64,000 nt of DNA from Rana temporaria (GCF_905171775.1 NC_053494.1:194029044-194093043), one strand, 5' to 3'. Numbered from the stretch's first letter, positions 32,788-44,335 are shown. Program-made: numbers and translations. Notes: a model not told the origin generated them from the letters alone.

Positions 32788-33194
32788 AAGGTCTCTCCAG
32801 AACTTGTTATCTGGTCTCATTTTATCTTATCAATATTTTTTTATATGTGAGGTCTCCAGAACAAGACACAGTATTCTAAATGAAGTCTATCTAAATATTG
32901 GTGTAAGGGAAATCAGTGCCTCTTTCCCCGTACAGTCTCAAAAATATTCCAATTGCACACCTTCCAGGAAAATGGCCGATACGAAAGGAGGGTGCTGAAG
33001 CGATTACCAGTTGGGAACCGGAAAGGCAATCATGCAAACATATTCGCCAGCACACCGAGGATCATTTAGAAAAACGTTAAAAAATTCTTTAAAGCATAGA
33101 AACGATCAAAAACAGCAACGTTTCGAGGTCACACAGGACCTCTTCGTCAGGCAAATGATGATCTTTACCCGTACAGCCACCTTTGCTGCTGTAA
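32788..33194 (-). mobile_element. Penelope/retrozyme-like fragment with a good hammerhead core
   Basis: On the minus strand at 33120-33150 the order is CTGACGA, A, GAGGTC, a CTGTGT loop, GACCTC, GAAAC: a hammerhead core with an unbroken 6-bp stem II. Flanking stems I and III are not convincing. Borders are approximate; 32788-32990 has no clear assignment. Confidence 0.5.
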
Positions 33195-34340
33195 CCCATC
33201 TAGGAAAAAAGATCTGTACAGTGGTTGAACAACAACCACACAATATAGGGTATTGCTCTACTCCATAAAGTTTATATAGCCATGATCGAGGACATGATTA
33301 ATAGGGAAAAGCTCAAAAGACTATCATTCTTTCTCAGAAATGGTGGTCATCTTGGCCCTAACACAAAAGCAGTGTGGAACACCATCAACAGTGGCATATC
33401 ATCATTTACATTACAATGTCCCTCTGGGGATTAACCCCTGCAAACCCTTACTTCCACTTACCGTGCTCTACCGTGCTCTACCAGCTAATCCCAAACCTCT
33501 TTCTTCAACCATGGTTGCTTAAAGGTATCACTTATCTGTCCAACTTATATCTTCTCAATCTACTTAAACCTTTTACCAAGGCAAAGGTAAGAGGTAGGGT
33601 GAGGACATGGCAAGGGTAAGTGTAGGGCAAGATAAATTGGCCCTACCCACATCAGAATACTACAGGTACTTGCAGATAACCCACTGTCTGTTACACAATG
33701 CCCAACAATTTAATCCACTACCTAGAATAGCATGGCATTATCTAACCAACCGAAGAACCAATGGAAAAAGTATCACACTAATTTATAATTTACTGCAAAA
33801 CTAATCAAATTTTCATAAAAGACCGCCTTTGATGAAATGGGGCCAAACATTTACTCAATATACATTTAAAGCAAACCAGCTCCACCAACCTATCGGAATT
33901 ATCTCATAAAAATTACTCTGCGACGGTACTTAACCTCATCTCAATTAAATGCTTGGGACCCCTCAACCTCATCTAAATGTGGAAGGGACTGTAGGGAACC
34001 AGGAAATCTTCTTCACATTTTTTAGGGATGCCCTAAATTAACTAGCTTTTGGTCTGCTGTCTCCCATAAGAAATTCTACATATTCCTTGCTCCCTAACCC
34101 CCCAATTAGCAGTCCTACATCTGAGTATAGAGAACCTTCCATACCACCTACATAAGTCAGTTATCCATGTTTTACTTGTGGCCAGACTATCCCTAACCAG
34201 ACAATGGAAATCCCCTGATCCATGCTTCTTCAAAGAAGCAATTGCAAAAACCCATGCCCACGTTAAATATGAACACATGCTCTCCTCTGCTAAAAGGAAC
34301 GCCAGGAAAATAACTGGTCATCTTGGGCCTTGTGGTACAA
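33195..34340 (+). pseudogene. Tx1/L1-like LINE ORF2 C-terminal region, decayed
   Basis: LPTSEYYRYLQITHC (about 33650-33690) and the Cys/His motif C-X3-C-X7-H-X4-C, here CGRDCREPGNLLHIF then GC (33978-34031), match the region downstream of reverse transcriptase in Tx1-type L1 elements. Stops and frameshifts are frequent. The element is 5'-truncated with no TSD found. Confidence 0.75.
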
Positions 34341-34342
34341 CT

Positions 34343-34488
34343 ACTATGCTCGCTCGTCCTCTGCTGCGGACGGCGCTGGACTCCAGGACAGGTAAGTGTC
34401 CTAATATTAAAAGTCAGCAGCTGCAGTATTTGTAGCTGATGGCTTTTAATATTTTTTTTTGAGCGAACATCCGCTTTAACCCTCACTA
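34343..34488 (-). mobile_element. TTAA-type MITE fragment (GCAGCTGCTGAC family)
   Basis: It is nearly identical to 50806-50933, including GCGGACGGCGCTGGACTCC and GTCAGCAGCTGCAGTATTTG, and ends ACATCCGCTTTAA. The left half is missing. Confidence 0.75.
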
Positions 34489-34609
34489 TAAAACGTTGTT
34501 CTCTCTTTACTTCATTGTCCCTACGCTCCTATCTGAGCAGCTTGAGACAACCATTTCTTGTTATGGAGTTTACTGCACCAACCTTATATTATCTGTTTCA
34601 AATGGTTAA

Positions 34610-35455
34610 TAGACATGTGCATTAGTTTTCGTCCGAATGCATTTTTGTCCAAATTTGGGGTATTTTTGTTATTGTTTTAACAAACGAAAACGAACGTACA
34701 GAATCCGAAATCCGAAAGATCCAACATAAAAAAATGCTTTATTTTCTTTTTCGTTGCTACAACAGTTCGATATAGACAGAAGATTTGATATGATGCTGAC
34801 AATAGCAATCTGTGTCTATCGAACCTGTGGTCGAATGTGCACAACCTTAACTCTATTAGTCCAGGATTATTCTACTTAGAGAGGAAAGATAGGACATAGA
34901 GAGAAAAGATTTGGCATTATAGAGACAGTGTTGGGGTAGACCATTCAACATGAACGACAAAGATTCGACGAAGCAGCGAAACAAATACAAACGTTGAATC
35001 TGTCATTGAAGGCTTATGGTGTCTGTCGAAAGTTCTAGGAATATTCGACAAGCAGCTAAACTGTACGACGCTGCAATCGTACATTTCCGGTCAAATGCTC
35101 TGTCCCATAGACTATAGAAGAATTCAAATGTTGGTTGACTAGCAATAATTTATAAATATAATTTATACTAGTCATACAACATTAGAATTCTACTATAGCT
35201 TGTAGGCGGAACATTCGACCAGAAATATACAATTGTGGCGTCATACAGTTTAGCTGCTCCGTCGAATCTTCTTAGAACATTTGACAGACACCATAAGCCT
35301 TCAATGACAGATTCGACCTTAATTATTTCATTTTTTTGGACGAATGTATTTTTTAACAAAACAAATAAAAATGAATTTCGGGAGTAACTAAATAAATGTA
35401 TTTTTTGGACAAAAATGAAATTCCGAACCAAAATATTTCAGTGTGCACATGTCGA
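34610..35455. mobile_element. hAT-type element (TAGACATGTGCA ends)
   Basis: Ends TAGACATGTGCA and TGCACATGTCGA are flanked by a perfect 8-bp TSD ATGGTTAA (34602-34609, 35456-35463). The 846-bp interior is AT-rich with opposed TGACAGATTCGACC-like and CAATGACAGATTC blocks. It is non-coding and shares ends with 17230-18452 and 50284-50797. Confidence 0.92.
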
Positions 35456-35463
35456 ATGGTTAA

Positions 35464-36137
35464 TGGTTTTACCTTTTGTTGACACTGAGTACATTTGTGC
35501 CTTGCTTTTTTAATTTTTAAATTGTATGTTACCTTGGAAAAGTACTTAACATACATATGTTTGTTCACCTTTCCTTTGAAAATTCAACCAAGACTATTGA
35601 AAGAAAAAAGAAATGTGGAACAGACATAGATGAGTCTAAATCTGTGATAGCCTTATGGGGGTTAAGGGGGCACTTTTGTATATTGAGCCTGCAGGGGCTG
35701 TGTCAAGTGTTGAACTGCAAAAGAGGCTGAGCTGTAGGCTGACACTTTTTAAGCCTGCAATTTATAGAGTCCATTAATATCAAGGGGCAATGCTAGCTGG
35801 GAGTCTCCTACACAATACAAAAAAAAAACATAATACATCTTTTCAGAAAAACGCCAATAATCCCTGCTTTATATTCACTATACATTGTTTCTAAAAGGTG
35901 TAATTTAGTGTAATAGTTCTTACCAACGTATTCCCATTGACCTCAGAGAGATAGCAGGTCAAAGTTCTTGTTTTACATTAAATGAATGACTCAAGCTGAT
36001 GCATTCTTTAGTGTTTGCACAGTGGGTCTGTGGGTAATATTTTGGGGAGTAACTTTCTATCTAACAGGTTTCACCTTTGGCTTCTACAATCAGCTAGCAA
36101 TCATCAGCAAAGTCAATTTGTATTTGTCTCCTGCACC
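35464..36137. other. No gene recognised
   Basis: Relatively unique AT-rich sequence; no motif or repeat recognised. Confidence 0.4.
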
Positions 36138-37444
36138 CAGGGCCGTTTGAAGGAATTTGGGGGCTCCAAGCAAAATGGACATGGAGGCCCCCCCACCCCC
36201 CCCCCCCCCCCCTACACGCACAATCCCCCTATGTTCTTTTACGCCCCCCCAGGCCCCCCACCCTACCGGATCTGTACCGTGCGGCAGGAGATTCAGTTTC
36301 CTGTTCCCGGACACACTGAAAGGAAGTGAGCACAGGGTCTGGACTGACAGGAGGAAGGAAGAGGAGCGCGGAAAGGGCCCTGCTTGGGGCCCCAGGCAAG
36401 CTGGAGTCCCGCGATCGGTCCCCGGAGCTGAAGAACGGGGAGAGCTGTGTGTAAACACAGCTTCCCCGTTCTTCACTGTGGCGCCGTCATCGATCGTGTG
36501 TTCCCTAATATAGGGAACCACAATCAATGACATCACACCTACAGTCACACCCCTCTACAGTTAGAAACACAGATGAGGTCACACTTAACCCCTTCAGCGC
36601 CCCCTTGTGATTAACTCCCAAACTGCAATTGCAATTTTCACAGTAAACAATGCATTTTTAATGCATTTTTTGCGGTGAAAATGACAATGGTCCCAAAAAT
36701 GTGTCAAAATTGTCCGAAGTGTCCGCCATAATGTCTCAGTCACGAAAAAAAAAACGCTGATCGCCGCCATTAGTAGTAAAAAAAAAAATAATTAATAAAA
36801 ATGCAATAAAACTATCCCCTATTTTGTAAACGCTATAAATTTTGCGCAAACCAATCGATAAACGCTTATTGCGATTTTTTTTTACAAAAATATGTAGAAG
36901 AATACGTATCGGCCTAAACTGAGGAAAAAATATTTTTTTTATATGTTTTTGGGGGATATTTATTATAGCAAAAAGTAAAAAATATTGTTTTTTTTTCAAA
37001 ATTGTCGCTCTATTTTTGTTTATAGCGCAAAAAAGAAAAACGCAGAGGTGATCAAATACCACCAAAAGAAAGCTCTATTTGTGGGAAAAGGACGCAGATT
37101 TTGTTTGGAAGCCACGTCGCAGGACCGCGCAATTGTCAGTTAAAGCGACGCAGTGCCGAATCGCAAAAACTGGCCAGGTCCTTTACCTGCCTAAAGGTCC
37201 GGGTCTTAAGTGGTTAAAGCTCGAAAGTTCCGAGAACTTTTGTGTGACCGGGTGTATACAAGCTTTTGTTACTTTATATACTGTATGTAGTATTTTCCCC
37301 ACTGTTTCTTTGCTGCACGAAAGGGGAAGCTCCGCTTGCCTGCCTCCTACCTACTTGATCTCTGTTTACCTACACTGTCTCCATTGTAGGGGCCCCAGAG
37401 CATTACTTTGCCCAGGGGCCCATGATGCTATTAAGACGGTCCTG
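36138..37444. mobile_element. Probable composite hAT-like element enclosing a family A copy
   Basis: The left CAGGGCCGTTTGAAGG and right AAGACGGTCCTG resemble ends of the 46084-46896 family, and both sides carry GGGGCCC-rich blocks. No 8-bp TSD is present. A poly-C tract sits at about 36188-36214 and a reverse family A repeat at 36585-37217. Confidence 0.45.
36585..37217 (-). repeat. Ranid repeat family A, near full length, inverse
   Basis: It reads inversely from TTAACCCCTTCAGCGCCCCC through TTTTGCGCAAACCAATCGAT and GAAAGCTCTATTTGTGGG to GGTCTTAAGTGGTTAA. It is the best template for the family in this window together with 29560-30862. Confidence 0.75.
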
Positions 37445-37584
37445 GGTGTGCTGTGAATTTTTTTATCTTTTTGGTGCGCCACAAGATGAAAAAGTTGGAG
37501 AAGCACCGACCTTGCCCCTAGTTAGCTAAACCACAATGAATGGACTCACAACAGCCAAATTCTAAGTGTGTACTGGAACTATTA

Positions 37585-38004
37585 TGACGCGTACACACGA
37601 GCGGTTAAACCGATGAGAATGGTCTGATGAACCGTTTTCATCGGTCCAAACCGACCGTGTGTGGGCGCAATCGGTTAATTAACCATCAGTTAAAAAAAAG
37701 CAAACTTGCTTTAAATTTAACCGATGGATTCCTAACCGATAGGTCAAAACCGATCGTTAGTAGGCACGACTATCGGTTAAAAATCCACGCATGCTCAGAA
37801 TCAAGTCGACGCATGCTTGGAAGCATTGAACTTCATTTTTTTTCAGCACGTCGTTGTGTTTTACATCACCGCGTTCTGACACGATCGGTTATTTAATCGA
37901 AGGTATGTAGGGGCGACGGACCATCAGTCAGCTTCATCGGTTAACCGATTAAAAAGGTCTATCGGTCCGTTCTCATCGGATGGACTGATCGTGTGTACGC
38001 GGCA
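37585..38004. mobile_element. GTACACACGA-class MITE (ACCGATNNNAACGG word)
   Basis: It runs from TGACGCGTACACACGAGCGG to GATCGTGTGTACGCGGCA, flanked by TTA and TGA (one mismatch). Arms repeat AACCGAT and ATCGGTTAA around the core GCATGCTCAGAATCAAGTCG. Its right end directly abuts the next MITE. Confidence 0.82.
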
Positions 38005-38007
38005 TGA

Positions 38008-38275
38008 AGCCTCGTACACACGACCGAGGAACTCGACGGGCGAAACACATCGTTTTCCTCATCGAGTTCCTTGTTAGGCTGTCGAGGAACTCGACAAGGC
38101 AAGTTTCTCCATTCCCGTCGAGGAAATAGAGAACTTGCTCTCTTTTTGGCTCGTCGAGTTTTCGACAGTTTCCTCGACGAAAATGTACACACGACCGGTT
38201 TTCTCGGCAAAAAAATATCTCCCAGCAAGTTTCTTGCTGGTATTTGCCGAGAAGCTTGATCGTGTGTACGAGGCC
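38008..38275. mobile_element. GTACACACGA-class MITE (GAGGAACTCGAC word)
   Basis: It runs from AGCCTCGTACACACGACC to GATCGTGTGTACGAGGCC. The word GAGGAACTCGACG and its inverse recur about six times. It lacks the GCATGCGTCGAA core of most relatives. The 111-aa and 105-aa frames across it are foldback artefacts. Confidence 0.85.
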
Positions 38276-38281
38276 TCAGAG

Positions 38282-38466
38282 CAGTGTTTCTCAATTCCAG
38301 TCCTCAGGCCCCCCCAACAGGTCAGGTTTTCAGGATTTCCATTATTTTGCACAGGTGATTTGATCAGTTTCACTGCCTTAGTAATCACCACAGCCTTTTC
38401 ATCTGAGGGAAATCCTGAAAACCTGACCTGTTGGGGGGGCCTGAGGACTGGAATTGAGAAACACTG
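38282..38466. mobile_element. Palindromic hAT MITE (CAGTGTTTCTCAATTCC)
   Basis: Ends CAGTGTTTCTCAATTCC and GGAATTGAGAAACACTG are exact inverses over more than 45 bp. Flanks CCTCAGAG (38274-38281) and TCTCAGAG (38467-38474) match at 7 of 8 bases. At 185 bp it is a minimal foldback; 16895-16965 is a fragment of a related family. Confidence 0.88.
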
Positions 38467-38474
38467 TCTCAGAG

Positions 38475-39422
38475 AGAGCTGCCAATTCTGTGTAATGATA
38501 GATACTTCCTATTTTAAATTTGTCTATGATACATGGCCCCCCTGGCTGCAATCGGCTTCCCATTGTGTGGCAATAGCTTTCTTAATAACCGTACAAATGT
38601 CCTGAGCTTAAAAATAAGATTTGCCACCATAGACTTTGATATGGGTTTGCTTGCTGCAAAGTTCTGTAACTGAACCCGGCAATTTCACTTATACCTAATC
38701 ACTATAGAACATTATATATTGTATAATTTATGAGTGTAATGTGTTCAAGACTTACTCAATACATTAAGCTGAAAGAGAGTAAGAAAACTGAAGCTTTTAT
38801 TACTTGCCATTACTTGTGATGGACATCTGACTGTTAATATCTGTATTATTTTATGATAATGCACCTGCATTCCGCACACGTGCAATGCATTTTGGGTGAT
38901 AGCCACATGGAGGTGCTAATATCCTAGTATATCATTTCCATTGCTAAAACTCTACAATTGTTCGCATACATTCCCATTGTCTTACTCCTCTGTGCTTTAG
39001 AATACATAATTAGTTCTGTTGTGTGAAATTAAACTTTGACTTTGGCCTTATGTATTCCATTGTGATTTTTTTCTGAATAAATAAATCTGTTAATTGTACG
39101 TATTGTAGAGTTAAATGAGCTCAACAATAAGAAGTAAAATTGTTTTAGAAGTGAGTCAAGTGTGGTTTGGGTATAGAGCTCACTTGATATAAGTATGGAA
39201 ATATTCTTAATTATTTAAGAAGTTATAGCGAAACCGATAAACCTCAATGGCGCATAGATGTAATAAAAATTAAAAAGGGGCAGAGCTAATAATTTTTTAA
39301 TAAGTGGATTATCGAAAAAATGTGTCATAATTATGGATGATCTGTAAGCTTGCCCAGCTGTTAATATTTTATGAATAATTGATATATTATTGTGGGCCTT
39401 CTCCTCTCAAACATTTTAGTTA
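38475..39422. other. Unique AT-rich block
   Basis: No repeat, convincing exon or regulatory motif is recognised. Confidence 0.4.
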
Positions 39423-39424
39423 TA

Positions 39425-40512
39425 CAGTATCTCACAAAAGTAAGTACACCCCTCATATTTTTGTAAATATTTTATTACATCTTTCCATGTGACAACACTG
39501 AAGAAATTATACTTTGCTACAATGTAAAGTAGTGAGTGTACAGCTTGTATAACAGTGTAACTTTGTTGACCCCTCAAAATAACTCAACACACAGCCATTA
39601 ATGTCTAAACCGCTGGCAACAAAAGTGAGTACACCCCTAAATAATAATGTCCAAATTGGGCCCAATTAGCAATTTTCCATGTGTCATGTAACTCGTTAGT
39701 GTTACAAGGTCTTGGGTGTGAATGGGGAGCAGGTGTGTAAAATTTGGTGTTATCGCTCTCACTCTCTCATACTGGTCACTGGAAGTTCAACATGGCACCT
39801 CATGGCAAAGAACTCTCTGAGGATCTGAAAAAAATAATTGTTGCTCTACATAAAGAAGGCCTAGGCTATAAGAAGATTGCCAAGAACCTGAAACTGAGCT
39901 GAAGCGCGGTGGCCAAGACCATACAGCGGTTTAACAGGACACGTTCCACTCAGAACAGGCCTCGCCATGGTTGACCAAAGAAGTTGAGTGCACGTGCTCA
40001 GAGTCATATCCAGAGGTTGTCTTTGAGAAATAGACACATGAGTTCTTCCAACATTGCTGCAGAGGTTGAAGGGTGGGGGGAGGGGGGCATGCGGGTCAGC
40101 CTGTTAGTGCTCAGACCATACGCCACACACTGCACCAAATTGGACGCATGACTGTCATTCCAGAAGGAAGCCTCTTCTAAAGATGATGCACAAGAAAGCC
40201 TGCAAACAGTTTACCGAAGACAAGCAGACTAAGGACATGAACTACTGCAACCATGTCCTGTGGTCTGATGAGACCAAGAGAAACTTATTTGGTTCAGATG
40301 GTGTCAATCGTGTGTGGTGGCAACCAGGTGAGGAATACAAAGACAAGTGTGTCTTGCCTACAGTCAAGCATGTTGGTGGGAAAGTCATGGTCTGGGGCTA
40401 CATGAGTGCTGCCGGAACTGGGGAGCTGCAGTTTATTGAGGGAAACATAAATGCCAATATGTACTGTGACATACTGAAGCAGAGCACGATCCCCTCCCTT
40501 CAGAGGCTGCAT
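39425..40512 (+). mobile_element. Tc1 transposon, 3' truncated
   Basis: The left end CAGTATCTCACAAAAGTAAG follows TA, and a second copy AACAAAAGTGAGTACACCCC at about 39618 gives the IR/DR structure of this Tc1 group. Transposase sequence starts at 39793. The 3' third and right TIR are missing; an unrelated dispersed repeat follows at 40522. Confidence 0.9.
39793..40511 (+). pseudogene. Tc1-like transposase, N-terminal two thirds, with stops
   Basis: It begins MAPHGKELSEDLKKIIVALH with a helix-turn-helix domain and hits an in-frame stop just after KNLKLS. Frames shift near the G-rich stretch at 40073-40092. From 40183 the frame is open: VLWSDETKRNLFG holds the first catalytic Asp, then VKHVGGKVMVWGYMSAAGTG. 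It is cut before the second Asp and the Glu. Confidence 0.9.
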
Positions 40513-40521
40513 TCTTTTTTT

Positions 40522-40654
40522 AGGCTTTTTTCACCTGAGGATCTGGCCAGTAACACACCTCCCTGCATTAGAGTGCCCCCACTCTGGATGAAGGAGAAAA
40601 GGGGCACCTTTGGACAAGAGCATTCTCAATCTCAGGGGAAGGGAGTGTTAGATG
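40522..40654. repeat. Short dispersed repeat, second copy
   Basis: It contains ATCTGGCCAGTAACACACC and GCATTAGAGTGCC, matching 288-370. Its start defines the truncation point of the Tc1 element. Confidence 0.55.
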
Positions 40655-40998
40655 CATAGCTCCCAACTGTCCCTGATTTGGAGCAATGTCCCTCTGTCCC
40701 TCTTCCCCCCCTCATTTGTCCCTCATTTTGGTCTGATCCATATAGTTGTATATAAAATGCACTTTTTATCTTTCAAAAGGTGTTTCCCAGTGCTAAACCT
40801 TTCAAAATTGTTGCATTTGTACATTTTAAAAGCCGATATAAAGGAATATTAGTGGTAAAAAAAAAAGCCCTTGTGGATTTAAGTAACCTTTTTTTGTTAA
40901 TTCTCCTTTAAGGGGGTGTGGCTGGGGGCGTATCCTATGCCTACATACATTTTATAGTAGGTGTCCCTCATTCCCATCTCAAAATTGTGAGAGGTATG
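40655..40998. mobile_element. MITE-like repeat (CATAGCTCCCAACTG / GAGGTATG)
   Basis: It begins CATAGCTCCCAACTGTCCC and ends CTCAAAATTGTGAGAGGTATG, an imperfect inverted pair. The interior has CCCTCATTTGTCCCTCATTT near 40710-40735 and an AT-rich part. No exact TSD was found. Confidence 0.5.
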
Positions 40999-41199
40999 CA
41001 GATTTAAATACACTGACAAATTGAATCCAAACTTCAGCTAAAACTTTATAAGTATGTTAAGGGGACAGCGTGGTGGTTGTTTGTCATGTCCTCCATGTTT
41101 CCCTCCTCATTGGACACCAAGCAAGATTCACATGAGAGGGTTCTTCTGGACTATGTCAGGCACATTGTTACAGGGTCACTTTTACACACACACCTAGGG

Positions 41200-41730
41200 T
41201 AAGGTGACCAGATTTTTTAAATGAAATCCGGGGACATATTTTTTTTTTTACTAGTAATGGCAGAAATCAGCGACTCTCTGCCCGTCGCTACCCGCCTCAC
41301 AGCCTGTCAGGTCTTACTCTCCGGGCCCCGGCTACTACTGGGTGGGGAATGGAGGAAGATCACTCCGCCAGGGAAGGCAAGAAGATAAGCAGGCAGGCGG
41401 CTGGCCGGGACTTGAGCCAAGGCAGAAGAACATGCGAGCGGAGCTGAATGGGCATGCACCCGAAACTGAAGAAATATTCCCTCCGCTCCAACCAGCACAT
41501 GATCATCAGAAAGGGGCACAGTTAATGGAAAAAAAATACACCCCCTAAGCTAGTAGGAGCGGGGGGGTGTAATTCAGATTTTTTTTTTATTCTGCACTAA
41601 CTGTCTTTGAAATTGCCCCAGCCCCTGTTCAAATCCAATCCGGGGACAAAACCAGGGACAGACTTGGTCCGGGGACAGTGTCCTCAATCTGGGGACTGTC
41701 CCCTGAAACTGGTGAAGTCTGGTCACCCTA
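41200..41730. mobile_element. hAT-type element (TAAGGTGACCAGA ends)
   Basis: Ends TAAGGTGACCAGATT and GTCTGGTCACCCTA are flanked by a perfect 8-bp TSD ACCTAGGG (41192-41199, 41731-41738). GGGGACA words recur near both ends. The 531-bp interior includes a GC-rich part and no transposase. Confidence 0.92.
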
Positions 41731-41799
41731 ACCTAGGGGGTACCTTTACCCCTATAGATGAACTTACACGATGAACTAATCCTCCTACCTAAATGTAAT

Positions 41800-41930
41800 C
41801 TAATGCTGAATTAACCTTTGCTTGTGAGCTGTATATGTACTGTACATTTTGCTCAGAATGTTGTTCTGTTCCCTTTCTTTGTGGAATTTAAGTTTCAATA
41901 AAAATCAATGTTTAAAAAAAAAGAAAAATT
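41800..41930 (+). mobile_element. LINE or retrocopy 3' end with poly-A
   Basis: AATAAA at about 41898 is followed about 15 nt later by an A-rich tail (about 41911-41928), the structure of a reverse-transcribed 3' end. Sequence flanking the 41200-41730 hAT probably belongs to the same insert. A Tx1/L1-like 3' UTR is the best guess. Confidence 0.5.
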
Positions 41931-41939
41931 AATGTACTG

Positions 41940-42305
41940 TACTTGTACACAATGTACGCTGACACTGTAACTGTTCTCCAGGTAACTCTCGGTTTTCCAC
42001 GCTGATGCACAACTTCACCATAACTTGCATTTTAAAGGGACATGCTGAGCCAATATCCACATCCACCTGTCCAGCATTTGCCACTACAATACCCAGTAGC
42101 GGAGCACCCCGCCGTGGCTCCACACGTGCACTCACCCATCTCTTGAACTTCCGTATTTCTGTACAGGATGGGAAACTTCTGCGGTGCAATATGCTCCGGT
42201 TGCTCTGGAAGACCGCGCCACCTATAACAGGTACACATTATCAACAGGCTGCTTATTAAACTTCTGGTACTCCTGGCAACTAGTTATGTGTTATTTTTAT
42301 TATTA
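41940..42305. other. GC-richer block, open on both strands, not assigned
   Basis: Frames of 84 and 86 aa on opposite strands span about 41929-42259. Neither shows a known domain, signal peptide or convincing splice context. It may be part of an older retroelement. Confidence 0.35.
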
Positions 42306-42892
42306 TTATACAGGATGTATATGGTGCCAACAGTTTGCACAGCTCTTTACAACAATTCAATACAGACGGGATCAGAGGGCCCTGCTCATTAGAGCTTACA
42401 ATCTAGAAGGTAGGGTCAAGTAGAACAAAGGGTAGTAGCTGTGGGGGATGATCAGATGGACAAGATGAAAATACAGTTGTTAGATGTGGGTAGGATAGGC
42501 TTCTCTGAAAAGAAGTGTTAAAGTGTTAAAGCTAATAGAGTAGGAGATAATCGGTTAGTAGGACAGATTGGGGTAAGGAGTTCCATAGGCTTGGAGAGGC
42601 TCTGGAAAAGTCCTGGAGGCGAGCGTGGGAGTTGGTGATGAGAGCGCTAGAGAGCAGGAGGTCTTGCAAAGAACAAGAGAGCGATTAGGTTGGTATTTTA
42701 AGACTAGGTCAGTGATGTAGCTGGGGGCAGAGTTGTAGGTGGCTTTGTAGGTAGTCGTTAGTTTTTTTTTATTTAATTTGTTGGGTGAGCGGAAGCCAGT
42801 GGAGGGATTGACAGAGAGGAGTAGCAGGCACAGAGCGATTAGTAAGGTGGATGGGTCTGGCAGCAGCATTCATGATGAATTGAAAGGGAGAT
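42306..42892 (-). pseudogene. CR1/L2-like LINE 3' end, inverse copy
   Basis: The minus strand starts MNAAARPIHLTNRS, then LCQSLHWLPLTQQIK (LHWLP is a conserved CR1/L2 C-terminal motif) and FSRASPSLWNSLP. It ends at CAACAGTTTGCACAGCTCTT and the TAA-type tail (42298-42311, plus strand view). It is the same family as 30870-31534, with internal deletions. Confidence 0.75.
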
Positions 42893-43289
42893 GAATGTGT
42901 CCACACAGCAATGTGTTTAAGACCCATTTGGTGACCTATGTGTGCGCCGGTTATTTACGATACATCTCTTTAACCAATTGCTGCCTGCCCACCGTCAAAT
43001 AATGGAGGAGACGTGCGGCTTTCATTCTGGGTGGACGTCATAAGATGACGTTGCCCCAGAACGGCCGCTCACGCACCACCCCGAAACGGTGCAACACCAA
43101 TTGCTGTAAAGAGCCTATAATGCGGCTCTTTAACCGTGTGATCGGCTGTGTCCAATCACAGCCGGTCACATGTGAATGCGGAAGTCACTTTAATTGGCTC
43201 TCATCACCTCACACTGACAGAGTGTGTAGCAAGGAGAGCCGATCAGCAGCATCTCCTCGCAGGGGACACCCGGACGGGTAATCAAAGCA

Positions 43290-43735
43290 CTGATCATCAG
43301 TGCCCTGATTACAATAAAGCCTGCAGTGCTCATCAGTGCCACCAATCAGTGCCCATCAGTGACACCAATCAGTGCCCATTAGTGACATCAATCAGTGCCC
43401 ATTAGTGATGCCAGTCAGTGCTGCCTTTCAGTGCCCATAAGTGCCTGTTCATCAGTTATACGAATGATTGGATGGCTGCACACTCAGTATTTGCAGAAAA
43501 TGGCTTTATTGTAGAACAGTTCATAAAAAGCAATCACAACTGTTCAGGCAGGGGATGGAAAAGGTAGGGAGATACATTTCACATGTGCTTTCTTAATACC
43601 TGCTCATTAGTGCTGCCCTTTAATGCCCATCAGTGCTGCCTATCAGTTCTAATCAGTGACACATATCAGTGCCACCAAATCAGTGCCCATCAGCGTTGCC
43701 TATCAGTGCTCATCAGTGCAAAATTTACTGACCGA
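43290..43735 (+). repeat. CAGTGCCCATCAGTGNCAC minisatellite, interrupted
   Basis: Units of about 10-20 bp built on ATCAGTGCCCAT repeat through the segment, with a 146-bp insert at 43457-43602. Confidence 0.85.
43457..43602 (-). mobile_element. Short retroposon insert in the VNTR
   Basis: Flanks CCTGTTCATCAGT and CCTGCTCATTAGT match at 11 of 13 bases, a plausible TSD, though the array itself is repetitive. On the minus strand it has an AATAAAGCC signal followed by GAGTGTGCAGCCATCC, like the 3' ends of 7186-7460 and 19440-19800. Confidence 0.55.
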
Positions 43736-43950
43736 ATCTAAGAAAACCTTCTGTCTTTTTTCTTCTTTTTTTTTTGCAAAAAAGTTAAAACCCAGCAGTG
43801 ATTAAATACCACCAAAAGAAAGCTCTATTTGTGTGAAGAAAACAATAAAATGTAATTTGAGTACAGTGTTCCATGACCATGCAATTGCCATTCAAAGTGC
43901 GACAACCCTGAAAGGTGAAAAATGGTTTGGTCAGGAAGGGGGTGAAAGCA

Positions 43951-44332
43951 GCCAGTATTAAACTGGTTTATGACTTGAGACCACTCAGAGACAACGTTTC
44001 AATACTTTTCTTGGAATAAGTGCAAAAATTGACCAGTCCAACAGACAAGACATGAAACTAGCTCACTAACTACGGCTACAGGCTGGTGTACTGCCCTGCT
44101 ATACCTGCAAAAGTTCATTCCCGTATCTATAGTCCCTTACAAGCTCTCTCAAACAAGTGTAGGTGCTTCCGAGGCATACTCCAGCGCTGGTGTCTTCAGG
44201 GCGAACCCCAAGTTAAAAGTCTCTTTTGCGGGCCATGACAGTTGACTCTCCCCTACTACTACGGGTCTCTTCTTCCATATGTGTCCCTGCAGGACTCATG
44301 CTCAAGCCTGAATTATGCTCACTTAAGCCCTG
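43951..44332. other. No gene recognised
   Basis: Mixed sequence without repeat or coding signature. Confidence 0.35.
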
Positions 44333-44335
44333 TAC

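Larger units (their letters stand above)
42960..43950 (-). repeat. Family A-related repeat with VNTR interior
   Basis: The left part begins TTTAACCAATTGCTGCCTGC and carries AACGGCCGCTCACGC. The right part has ACCACCAAAAGAAAGCTC, the inverse of the family A hallmark. Between them is a CATCAGTGCC tandem array. No coding potential. Confidence 0.6.

Noticed and set aside
36090..36548. 152-aa Gly/Pro-rich frame
   Set aside because: It crosses a poly-C tract and TE sequence; no conserved domain or splice context.
42005..42259. 84-aa plus and 86-aa minus frames in a GC-richer block
   Set aside because: Open on both strands, no domain, no clear splice sites, next to retroelement 3' ends.
43290..43735. 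Regular short repeats resembling a CRISPR array
   Set aside because: Units are contiguous without unique spacers, in a eukaryotic repeat family with no cas-like genes.
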